Program-made: the position numbers and the translations under genes | Shown: positions 1 through 6,286 of the stretch, piece after piece | Layout of the letters: the number at the start of each line of letters is the position of its first letter | Numbering within the stretch: the stretch's first letter is position 1 | Origin: Comamonadaceae bacterium | Lineage (GTDB): Bacteria > Pseudomonadota > Gammaproteobacteria > Burkholderiales > Burkholderiaceae_C | DNA length: 6,286 bases | Assembly: GCA_947457975.1 (NCBI GenBank) | Contig: CANGYC010000145.1 | Location: forward strand, 1-6,286 | Direction of reading: 5' to 3' | The notes under the pieces: generated by a model | Seen by the model: the letters and a program-made list of their open reading frames with translations, nothing else | What the model was told of the DNA's origin: nothing | Database searches by the model: none

Positions 1-252
1 CACCAGGTGGGCACTGTCCTGCACGTGCACCTTGGTAGAGAACTCCCGCATGACCTGGGCCGCTGCCGTGATCTCGCCGATGGTTTCCTTCTTCACCCGC
101 AGGCCCGTGATGAAGGCCGCCGTCATGACGGGCGACATCTCGCCGCTCATGATCAGGCGCATGACGTGCAGCATCTCGTCGTGAAAGATCTCGCGGTGCT
201 CAATGGTGCGCTGCAGCGCTTCCTGGGCCGTGATCTGGTGGCGGTGGGGCAT
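1..252 (-). CDS. trpD: Anthranilate phosphoribosyltransferase, N-terminal part (runs off left edge)
   Basis: TrpD transfers the phosphoribosyl group of PRPP to anthranilate, the second step of cytoplasmic tryptophan synthesis. Only the first 84 residues are here. They form the N-terminal helical domain, recognisable by [17 protein letters not shown], then MSGEMSPV and [11 protein letters not shown]; the glycine-rich PRPP-binding motif lies beyond the window. Two ATG codons compete. The one at 267 directly follows an in-frame TGA and has no Shine-Dalgarno sequence. The one at 252 has AGGA seven bases upstream and gives a start (MPHRHQIT) closer to family members I know, so it is preferred. The gap to the trpG stop is 55 bases (40 with the longer start), which fits the same operon. 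The family assignment is firm; the start is moderately certain. Confidence 0.93.
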   Translation of the reverse strand, partial: MPHRHQITAQEALQRTIEHREIFHDEMLHVMRLIMSGEMSPVMTAAFITGLRVKKETIGEITAAAQVMREFSTKVHVQDSAHLV

Positions 253-307
253 GTCGATGTCCTGCATTCAATGGTCGGGAAAATGAGGCTGAGGGCAGAA
301 GAGCGCT

Positions 308-900
308 TCAGGCCTGCCTGAGGAAATTCTCCAACATGGCGTGGCCGTGCTCGGTGAGGATGGACTCGGGGTGAAACTGCACCCCCTGAATGGGCAGGCT
401 CTGGTGGCGCACGCCCATGATCTCGCCGTCCTCGGTCCAGGCCGTCACCTCAAGCTCGGCCGGACAGCTGGCGCGCTCGATGGCCAGCGAGTGGTAGCGG
501 TTGACCGTGAAGCGCTCGGGCAGGCCGGCGAAGACGCCTTCGCGCGTGGTGGTGATCTCGCTGGTCTTGCCGTGCATCAGCGCCTGGGCTCGAACGATGT
601 GCCCACCAAAGGCCGCGCCGATGGACTGGTGGCCCAGGCACACGCCCAGGATGGGCACCTGGCCGGCGAAATGCCGGATCGCCTCGACCGACACGCCGGC
701 CTCGGCCGGTGAACAAGGCCCGGGCGAGATGACCAGGCGATCAAAGCGCAGCTGGGCCAGCTCTTGCACACTCATCTCGTCGTTGCGCACCACTTGCACT
801 TGCGCGCCCAGCTCGCCAAAGTACTGGACGATGTTGAAAGTGAAGCTGTCGTAGTTGTCGACCATCAGGACCTTCAGGCCCTGGCCTGTGACTGTGCGGC

Positions 901-904
<4 letters not shown>
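308..904 (-). CDS. trpG: Anthranilate synthase component II (glutamine amidotransferase subunit)
   Basis: TrpG hydrolyses glutamine and passes ammonia to TrpE to make anthranilate from chorismate. The 198-residue protein is a complete class I amidotransferase domain. [19 protein letters not shown] lies at residues 14-32, the oxyanion-loop PGP at 61-63, the nucleophile Cys89 in GVCLGH, and the catalytic pair His178 and Glu180 in HPES. The length is normal for a stand-alone TrpG. The start at 904 is well supported: AGGAGG lies seven bases upstream, and the ATG overlaps the trpE stop as ATGA, a classic arrangement for translational coupling and balanced subunits. An internal ATG at residue 14 would also keep the domain but lacks this context. 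The same fold occurs in PabA, which can be a shared subunit, so a dual role in folate synthesis is possible; the operon position favours TrpG. Confidence 0.97.
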
Positions 905-2400
<1,496 letters not shown>

Positions 2401-2657
2401 GGACTTTCTCTTTCGGTGAACGGTGCCCAAAGAAAAGGCAGGTCACCATGTCTGAGCGGGCCTGGTTCAGGCCGGGTGCTGAAGACGGGGGGAAGCTTCA
2501 GCGCATCGGAAGGAGGCGCGCTGGAGGAGAACGTCCGATGAGACCGGCCCCGGAGCCGGCGGCATTCACACTGTCAGTCGCGCGCGACGGAGCAGCGGCG
2601 CCAGGGCCAGGCTCCCCGGTCACTTGACCCTGTTTGCACGATGCGGTGAATAAACAT
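2401..2657 (-). promoter_or_regulatory. Candidate trp leader RNA (attenuator-like region) upstream of trpE
   Basis: This is the 257-base leader from the inferred transcription start to the trpE GTG. A short reading frame with two Trp codons occupies the first 84 bases. CCGGGG (2619-2614) can pair with CCCUGG (2606-2601), placing one Trp codon in the loop and the other in the 3' arm. Further along are a perfect 12-base palindrome (2588-2577), a GCCGGC/GCCGGT hairpin (2560-2543), CATCGGA/TCCGATG (2540-2534 with 2510-2504), GCTGAAG/CTTCAGC (2502-2496 with 2484-2478) and GGCCTG-AAC-CAGGCC (2473-2459). Alternative pairings exist: GGCCGG (2549-2544) with CCGGCC (2475-2470), and GCCTGG (2612-2607) with CCAGGC (2465-2460). 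TTTTCTTT lies at 2436-2429 but no strong stem directly precedes it, so a standard intrinsic terminator is not evident. Calling it a tryptophan-sensing leader is an inference from the Trp codons, the alternative folds and the position before trpE. Confidence 0.5.
2574..2657 (-). CDS. Candidate trp leader peptide, 27 residues with Trp-Pro-Trp
   Basis: The frame starts with ATG at 2657 and stops with TGA at 2576-2574. The peptide begins MFIHRIVQTG and contains AWPWRR, with Trp at positions 17 and 19 (codons 2609-2607 and 2603-2601). It sits between a promoter-like element and a series of hairpins, 173 bases upstream of trpE, as expected of a leader peptide whose translation senses charged tryptophan tRNA. 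No Shine-Dalgarno precedes the ATG; the promoter spacing suggests a leaderless start, as reported for the trp leader of Sinorhizobium meliloti. Two Trp codons in 27 is well above the normal rarity of Trp, yet one short frame in GC-rich DNA could show this by chance. The symbol trpL would fit but is not assigned, because I do not recognise the peptide itself. Confidence 0.5.
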   Translation of the reverse strand: MFIHRIVQTGSSDRGAWPWRRCSVARD

Positions 2658-2663
2658 GATTTC

Positions 2664-2672
2664 AGTGTAGCA
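2664..2672 (-). promoter_or_regulatory. Extended -10 promoter element for the trp leader and trpEGD
   Basis: TGC-TACACT on the minus strand combines the extended -10 TGn with a hexamer matching TATAAT at four of six positions, in a small AT-rich island after the GC-rich gph end. No good -35 hexamer sits at the normal 16-18 base distance; TTGAGC is present but 22 bases away. Extended -10 promoters can work without a -35 box. Six bases separate the hexamer from the ATG at 2657, so the start point would fall on or beside that A. Confidence 0.5.
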
Positions 2673-2718
2673 AAGCGTTTTGGCGGGCCGGGCTCAAGCA
2701 CATCTGGTGGCGCCAGGT

Positions 2719-3426
2719 TCAGGCCAGCTCGGCCAGGGAATCGACATAGCCGTCGGCATCCACCGATCGGATGGGCTGGCCGTGGTTGTAGCCGTAGCTC
2801 ACCAGCACCACCGGGCAGCCGGCGGCACGGGCGGCCAGCGCATCATTGACGGAGTCGCCCACCATGAGGGTGCGATGGGGCAAGGTGCCCAGGGCCTCGC
2901 AGGTTTTCAACAGCGGCAGGGGATCGGGCTTCTTGCGCTCGAAGGAGTCTCCGCCAAAGACCTGCGCAAAGGCAGGCAGCAGACCCTTGCGCTCAAGCAG
3001 GACCCGGGCAAAGCCCACGGGCTTGTTGGTCAGGCACGCAGCCGGCAAGCCCAGGCGCGCGAGCCTAGCCAGGGCCTGATCGACCCCCGGGTAGACCTGT
3101 GCGTTCAGGCCGTTGATGCGCGCATAGCAAGCCTGGTAGGCCTGCCAGGCCGGGGCATAAAGCCGCTCCAACTCGGCAGAGGCATCCCGCGGCTGTAAGG
3201 CATGGTCCTGCAGCACATGGGCCAGGGCCGAGCGGATCAGGTGCTCCGAGCCTTTGCCCACCATGGGCTCGATCTCGGCCGAGGACAGAGGCCGCATCGA
3301 GCCAGTCAGCTCCATGGCCGACAGCATGCCCTGCACGGCAGCGGCGAAATCCCCCAGGGTGTCGAGCAGCGTGCCATCCAGGTCCATGACCACTGCATCG
3401 AAGGAAGACAAAGAGGGCAGGGTCAT
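2719..3426 (-). CDS. gph: Phosphoglycolate phosphatase (HAD superfamily)
   Basis: Gph dephosphorylates 2-phosphoglycolate, formed by DNA repair or by Rubisco oxygenation, to glycolate. The 235-residue protein has all HAD motifs: DLDGT at 15-19 with nucleophile Asp15 and acid/base Asp17, LTN at 132-134 (motif II), KKPDP at 165-169 (motif III lysine) and GDSVND at 190-195 (motif IV acidic pair Asp191 and Asp195). The cap helices lie between about residues 24 and 105. The ATG at 3426 is chosen because it places the first motif at the usual distance from the N-terminus; a longer in-frame opening reaching 3645 would overlap the response regulator gene deeply and add non-homologous sequence. It follows that gene by 17 bases, so the two are probably cotranscribed. 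No Shine-Dalgarno is obvious. Other HAD phosphatases are related, but the MVGKGSEHL segment and the rpe/trp neighbourhood favour Gph. Confidence 0.94.
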   Translation of the reverse strand: MTLPSLSSFDAVVMDLDGTLLDTLGDFAAAVQGMLSAMELTGSMRPLSSAEIEPMVGKGSEHLIRSALAHVLQDHALQPRDASAELERLYAPAWQAYQACYARINGLNAQVYPGVDQALARLARLGLPAACLTNKPVGFARVLLERKGLLPAFAQVFGGDSFERKKPDPLPLLKTCEALGTLPHRTLMVGDSVNDALAARAAGCPVVLVSYGYNHGQPIRSVDADGYVDSLAELA

Positions 3427-3443
3427 GGGAAGGTGGTCAGCAG

Positions 3444-4184
3444 CTAGGCGGGTGGAGCAATCTTCAGTGTAGAGGCCACGGGCGCAGAAGGCGCCGCAGG
3501 GGAGGCAAGCAGCTCCAGGCGGTAGCCCAGGCTGTAGACCGAACTGAGGCGAAAGCCGTTTTCGGGCCGCAGGCCGAGCTTGACACGCAGGCGCGAGACA
3601 TGGGTGTCCAAGGTGCGGGAGATCGCGTCGGCCTGGCTGCCCCAAACGCTTTCCTGCAGGTACTTGCGTGAAAGCAGCTCCCCCAGGCGGGAGAACAGCA
3701 GGTAGGCCAGTTCGTACTCGCGGTGCTTGAGATCTACCGGCGTGCCGCGCAAGCTGAGGGTCTTGGCGTTCTGGTCGAAGGTGTAGTCGCCCACCACCAG
3801 GGTTTCACTGGCCTGCTGGGGATAGGCGCGCCGCAGCAGGGCGTGCAGTCGCGCCATCAGCTCGGGCACCCGCACGGGCTTGCACATGTAGTCGTCGGCG
3901 CCGGACTTGAGGGCCTCCACCAGGTCGGCCTCGTCGAGGTGGCTGGTCACGAAAAGCACCGGCATGCGCGAGGACAGGTTGGTCCGCATCCAGCGCACCA
4001 CCTCCAGGCCAGAGAGCTGGGGCAGGTTCCAGTCCATCACCACCAGGTCAAAACTCTCGCGGCGCAGGTCGCGCATCAGGCCCTGGGCCGTGGCGTAAGG
4101 GTGACAGACGTGCCCCAGGGCCATGAGGAACGAGTTCATCCAGTCTCGTTGGGCGTCGTCATCTTCTAAAACTGCGATTCGCAT
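3444..4184 (-). CDS. OmpR-family response regulator (receiver plus winged-helix DNA-binding domain)
   Basis: This is a two-component transcription factor of 246 residues. The receiver domain (about 1-118) has the acidic pocket Asp8-Asp9-Asp10 in LEDDD, phosphoacceptor Asp51 in VVMDWNLP, Thr80 in FVTS and Lys102 in CKPV. The winged-helix domain (about 128-226) has LKHREYELAYLLF, a recognition helix around 189-205 (SRTLDTHVSRLRVKLGL) and the terminal wing motif GYRL at 220-223. After it comes an Ala/Pro/Ser-rich tail of 23 residues, longer than usual. The ATG at 4184 has GGAG six bases upstream and starts the receiver fold directly. It lies between rpe and gph on the same strand, with 175 bases upstream and 17 downstream. 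No histidine kinase is in view, so its signal and targets are unknown. All phosphorylation residues are intact, so it is probably controlled by phosphorylation. Confidence 0.93.
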   Translation of the reverse strand: MRIAVLEDDDAQRDWMNSFLMALGHVCHPYATAQGLMRDLRRESFDLVVMDWNLPQLSGLEVVRWMRTNLSSRMPVLFVTSHLDEADLVEALKSGADDYMCKPVRVPELMARLHALLRRAYPQQASETLVVGDYTFDQNAKTLSLRGTPVDLKHREYELAYLLFSRLGELLSRKYLQESVWGSQADAISRTLDTHVSRLRVKLGLRPENGFRLSSVYSLGYRLELLASPAAPSAPVASTLKIAPPA

Positions 4185-4359
4185 GCTCGGCTCCGGTGAA
4201 CTCAAGCGGACCGGGACCCAAGGCCGCCCACCGCGACACCAAGCCGATCCGATGACTTCGGATGGTAGGCAGTCCAAGGCCTTGTTTCAGAAAAATTGAC
4301 TAATCGATGTTTTTAATAGGCTTATTTTTCTACATTTAACAGTGGGTCACAGATGTAGC
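4185..4359 (-). promoter_or_regulatory. AT-rich upstream region of the response regulator gene
   Basis: The 175 bases between rpe and the response regulator contain the most AT-rich patch of the window (about 4285-4340), which suggests a separate promoter. A possible -10 on the minus strand is TATTAA (4318-4313), but the hexamer 17 bases upstream (TGTTAA) is a poor -35. This placement would give a 5' leader of about 120 bases ending in the GGAG ribosome site. An inverted repeat, CTACAT-N17-ATGTAG (4330-4358), overlaps the upstream part and begins just after the rpe stop. No rpe terminator with a U-run in the right direction was found. The promoter call is an inference. Confidence 0.35.
4330..4358. 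repeat. Inverted repeat CTACAT / ATGTAG with 17-base spacer
   Basis: The two perfect 6-base arms lie at 4330-4335 and 4353-4358, about two helical turns apart centre to centre (23 bases). In the minus-strand transcript the second arm is followed by an A-rich stretch, not a U-run, so it is not a terminator in that direction; on the plus strand it is followed by CTCAGG. It could be an operator at the response regulator promoter, or chance. Confidence 0.35.
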
Positions 4360-5040
4360 TCAGGCCCCGGCCAACTGGCGACGCATGGCATCGATCACCG
4401 CGCGGTAGTCCGGCTGGCCAAAGATGGCGCTGCCGGCGACAAAGGTGTCGGCGCCGGCCGAGGCCACGCGGGCGATGTTGTCGGACTTGATGCCGCCATC
4501 GACTTCCAGGCGAATATCCTTGCCCGAGGCCTCAATGCGCTTGCGCGCCTGCTCGATCTTGCGCAGCGCCGAGTCGATGAAGCTCTGCCCGCCAAAGCCC
4601 GGGTTCACACTCATGATGAGGATGAGGTCGATGTCCTCGATCACCCAGTCCAGCACGTCCAGCGGCTCAGCCGGGTTAAAACTCAGGCCCGCCTTGCAGC
4701 CGGCGGCCCGGATGGCCTGTACGCTGCGGTGCACGTGGCCGGTGGCATCGGGGTGAAAGCTGATCAGGTCGGCCCCCGCCTTGGCAAACGAAGCGGCCAA
4801 GGCATCGACCGGCTGCACCATCAGGTGCACATCGATCGGCACACTCTGGCCCGAAGCCGTGACCGCATGCGGCTTGAGCGCGCTGCAAATCATGGGGCCG
4901 AAAGTGAGGTTGGGCACGTAATGGTTGTCCATCACGTCAAAGTGAATCCAGTCGGCGCCGGCCGCAATCACATGGCGCACCTCCTCGCCCAGGCGGGCAA
5001 AGTCGGCCGAAAGGATGGACGGGGCGATGCGGTAGGTCAT
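4360..5040 (-). CDS. rpe: Ribulose-phosphate 3-epimerase
   Basis: Rpe interconverts ribulose 5-phosphate and xylulose 5-phosphate in the pentose phosphate pathway (and in the Calvin cycle where present). The 226-residue protein is a complete TIM barrel: [17 protein letters not shown] at 5-21, the catalytic and metal-binding residues His33, Asp35 ([12 protein letters not shown]), His72 (DVHLMV) and Asp181 (VDGGI), the loop [10 protein letters not shown] at 143-152 and the phosphate-binding GSAIFG at 203-208. The ATG at 5040 gives the family's usual [10 protein letters not shown] start. A TTG at 5055 would add five residues and is less likely. No clear Shine-Dalgarno precedes the ATG. It is divergent from apaG and is the first gene of the minus-strand series rpe / response regulator / gph / trpEGD. 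Confidence 0.97.
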   Translation of the reverse strand: MTYRIAPSILSADFARLGEEVRHVIAAGADWIHFDVMDNHYVPNLTFGPMICSALKPHAVTASGQSVPIDVHLMVQPVDALAASFAKAGADLISFHPDATGHVHRSVQAIRAAGCKAGLSFNPAEPLDVLDWVIEDIDLILIMSVNPGFGGQSFIDSALRKIEQARKRIEASGKDIRLEVDGGIKSDNIARVASAGADTFVAGSAIFGQPDYRAVIDAMRRQLAGA

Positions 5041-5069
5041 GGCAGGCGCGCACAAAAATCAAAGACAAG

Positions 5070-5078
5070 ATTGTGGCA
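5070..5078 (-). promoter_or_regulatory. Candidate extended -10 element for rpe
   Basis: TGC-CACAAT on the minus strand has the extended -10 TGn and a hexamer matching TATAAT at four of six bases. It would give a 5' leader of about 23 bases before the rpe ATG. No -35 box is visible. An inverted repeat, GGCAG/CTGCC (plus strand 5075-5079 and 5091-5095), overlaps it. It is one of two promoters expected in the 91-base divergent gap. Confidence 0.35.
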
Positions 5079-5118
5079 GTTTGTTGTGCCCTGCCGGCGC
5101 GCCCGGGCGCCCCTTCGT

Positions 5119-5124
5119 TAACAT
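5119..5124 (+). promoter_or_regulatory. Candidate -10 element for apaG-thiL
   Basis: TAACAT matches TATAAT at four of six bases and ends seven bases before the apaG ATG, so transcription would start at or just next to the start codon. No -35 is visible in the GC-rich sequence upstream. There is also no Shine-Dalgarno before apaG, which agrees with a leaderless message. This is inference from spacing only. Confidence 0.3.
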
Positions 5125-5131
5125 CGGCCCC

Positions 5132-5524
5132 ATGCCCCAGCACGCATTCACCTGTGAAGTCACGCCCCGCTACCTCCCGGAGCAATCGGCCCCCCATGAG
5201 GGCGTATTCGCCTTTGCCTACACCGTCACGGTGACCAACACCGGCGAGGTGCCCGCCCAGCTGATCTCGCGCCACTGGGTGATCGTTGATGCCCATGGCC
5301 TGAGCGAAGAGGTCAAGGGCTTGGGCGTGGTGGGCCAGCAGCCGCTGCTGCGCCCCGGCGAGGCCTTCCAGTACACCAGCGGCTGCCGCCTGCGCACGGC
5401 CAGCGGCACCATGCACGGCAGCTACTTCTGCGTGGCCGAGGACGGCACGCGCTTTGAGGCGGCCATAGCGCTCTTCGTGCTGGAGGCCACGCCCGGCGCC
5501 GCCCCCCCGCGCACCGTGCACTGA
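5132..5524 (+). CDS. apaG: ApaG-domain protein (Co2+/Mg2+ efflux protein ApaG)
   Basis: ApaG is a small single-domain protein with a fibronectin-type-III-like beta fold. It is associated with divalent cation resistance and often linked to apaH in enterics; its biochemical role is unsettled. The 130-residue length is normal. Diagnostic segments are residues 26-38 (EGVFAFAYTVTVT), LISRHWVIVDAHG, VVGQQPLLRPGEAFQYTSG and TMHGSYFCV, ending with a short Ala/Pro-rich tail. The ATG at 5132 gives MPQHAFTCEVTPRYL, the usual family start; upstream in-frame codons extend into the divergent gap and are not conserved-looking. No Shine-Dalgarno is present. The stop is followed after four bases by thiL, so the two are probably one transcript. 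Confidence 0.93.
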   Translation: MPQHAFTCEVTPRYLPEQSAPHEGVFAFAYTVTVTNTGEVPAQLISRHWVIVDAHGLSEEVKGLGVVGQQPLLRPGEAFQYTSGCRLRTASGTMHGSYFCVAEDGTRFEAAIALFVLEATPGAAPPRTVH

Positions 5525-5528
5525 GCGC

Positions 5529-6286
5529 ATGGGCGAATTCGACCTGATCGCACGCTACTTCACGCGCCCGCCCGTGCGGGCCCTGGTGGGTGTGGGCGAC
5601 GACTGCGCCCTCCTGCAGCCCCAACCCGGCACCCAGCTGGCCGTCTCCAGCGACATGCTGGTCGCAGGCCGCCATTTCTTTGAAGACGTGAACCCTGAGC
5701 ACCTGGGCCACAAGGCCCTGGCCGTGAACCTGAGCGACCTGGCCGCCTGCGGGGCGCGGCCGCTGGCCTTCACGCTGGCGCTGGCGCTGCCAGAGATCGA
5801 CGAGCCCTGGCTCGCCAGCTTCTCCCGTGGCCTCTGGGCCCTGGCCGATGCGCACGGCTGCGAGCTCATCGGCGGCGACACCACCCGGGGGCCGCTGAAT
5901 ATTTGCATCACGGTGCTGGGCGAGACCGAGGGCCAGCCCCTGCTTCGCAGCGCAGCGCGCCCCGGTGACGAGCTCTACGTCAGCGGCACGCTGGGCGACG
6001 CCCGTCTGGCGCTACAGGCCCTGCAAGGACAACTGGCGCTGCCGCCCGAGCTGCTGGCGCAGGCCCGGCAGCGCCTGGAGCAGCCCACGCCGCGCGTGGC
6101 CCTGGGTCTGGCCCTGCGCGGCATCGCGCATGCGGCCATCGACCTGAGCGACGGCCTGCGCGGCGACCTGGAGCACGTGCTCAAGGCCTCGGGTGTGGGC
6201 GCGGTGGTGGAAGCCGAGGCCGCAGCCGGCCTGCTGGCCGCCGCCCGCCACCCAGGCTGGAGGGGCGGCGCCAACGCCGCGCTGGA
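5529..6286 (+). CDS. thiL: Thiamine-monophosphate kinase, N-terminal 252 residues (runs off right edge)
   Basis: ThiL phosphorylates thiamine monophosphate to thiamine pyrophosphate using ATP, the last step of cofactor synthesis. The frame is open from the ATG to the end of the window; the family is about 320-330 residues, so roughly a quarter is missing. Visible motifs of the AIR-synthase-like (PurM) fold are GVGDDCALL at 21-29, SSDMLVAGRHF at 40-50, HKALAVNLSDLAACG at 61-75, IGGDTT at 114-119, YVSGTLGD at 150-157 and IDLSDGL at 204-210. The acidic residues in GDD, NLSD, GGD and DLSDG are the expected metal and nucleotide ligands. It starts four bases after the apaG stop with no Shine-Dalgarno of its own, suggesting translation coupled to apaG. 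An alternative start nearby is not attractive, since MGEFDLIARYF is the usual family start. Confidence 0.95.
   Translation, partial: MGEFDLIARYFTRPPVRALVGVGDDCALLQPQPGTQLAVSSDMLVAGRHFFEDVNPEHLGHKALAVNLSDLAACGARPLAFTLALALPEIDEPWLASFSRGLWALADAHGCELIGGDTTRGPLNICITVLGETEGQPLLRSAARPGDELYVSGTLGDARLALQALQGQLALPPELLAQARQRLEQPTPRVALGLALRGIAHAAIDLSDGLRGDLEHVLKASGVGAVVEAEAAAGLLAAARHPGWRGGANAAL

Noticed and set aside
2401..2430. TTG start for trpE at 2430, adding ten residues
   Set aside because: Family members start at the M-I-S/T-ELEFKSL equivalent; the GTG at 2400 matches that and the extension is not homologous.
2429..2473. GGCCTG-AAC-CAGGCC hairpin plus TTTTCTTT as an intrinsic terminator before trpE
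   Set aside because: The U-rich run begins 22 bases after the stem and the intervening sequence forms no strong hairpin, so it does not meet the usual layout. It is kept only as part of the leader.
2498..2701. 67-codon frame on the minus strand in the gph-trpE gap
   Set aside because: Its start lies upstream of the likely promoter, it has no ribosome site and low-complexity composition; the shorter frame with Trp codons explains the region better.
3427..3645. Longer gph start overlapping the response regulator gene
   Set aside because: It would overlap the end of that gene by about 200 bases, and the extra 73 residues look like an out-of-frame reading of it.
4275..4286. CAAGGCCTTG palindrome upstream of the response regulator gene
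   Set aside because: It is a short GC-rich palindrome with no U-run or second copy; too likely by chance.
4296..4326. TTGACT followed by TTATTT on the plus strand as a promoter
   Set aside because: The spacing is about 20 bases and it would drive only antisense transcription into rpe; the AT richness of the gap explains the match.
4342..5121. Open frame of 259 codons on the plus strand, opposite rpe
   Set aside because: It covers the whole rpe gene in antisense, has no family resemblance, and arises from third-position GC bias.

Overview
The window is chromosomal, GC-rich and densely coded, and looks like a betaproteobacterium of the Burkholderiales, most likely Comamonadaceae. This rests on how closely the TrpE, TrpG, TrpD, Gph, Rpe, ApaG and ThiL sequences resemble that family as I remember it, and on the rpe / gph / trpEGD gene order. 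The genus cannot be fixed from the sequence alone.

Layout. From 5040 down to 1 the minus strand carries rpe (ribulose-5-phosphate 3-epimerase), an OmpR-type response regulator, gph (phosphoglycolate phosphatase), a 318-base untranslated region, then trpE, trpG and the first part of trpD, which runs off the left edge. On the plus strand, divergent from rpe, lie apaG and the first three quarters of thiL, which runs off the right edge. The 91-base gap between rpe and apaG (5041-5131) must hold both divergent promoters. No RNA genes, insertion sequences, CRISPR arrays or phage genes were seen.

How the genes work together. trpE, trpG and trpD encode the first two steps of tryptophan synthesis from chorismate. 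trpE and trpG overlap by 4 bases, which fits coupled synthesis of the two anthranilate synthase subunits. rpe and gph serve pentose-phosphate and glycolate metabolism, and their linkage to trp genes is an old arrangement in proteobacteria. The response regulator between them has no sensor kinase in the window.

Most interesting region. The gap between gph and trpE (2401-2718) reads as a tryptophan-sensing leader. It has an extended -10 promoter element placed so that transcription would start at or next to an ATG. That ATG opens a 27-codon reading frame containing Trp-Pro-Trp, and several hairpins follow, some of them mutually exclusive. No standard U-tract terminator was found, so a pyrimidine-rich, possibly Rho-dependent mechanism is considered.
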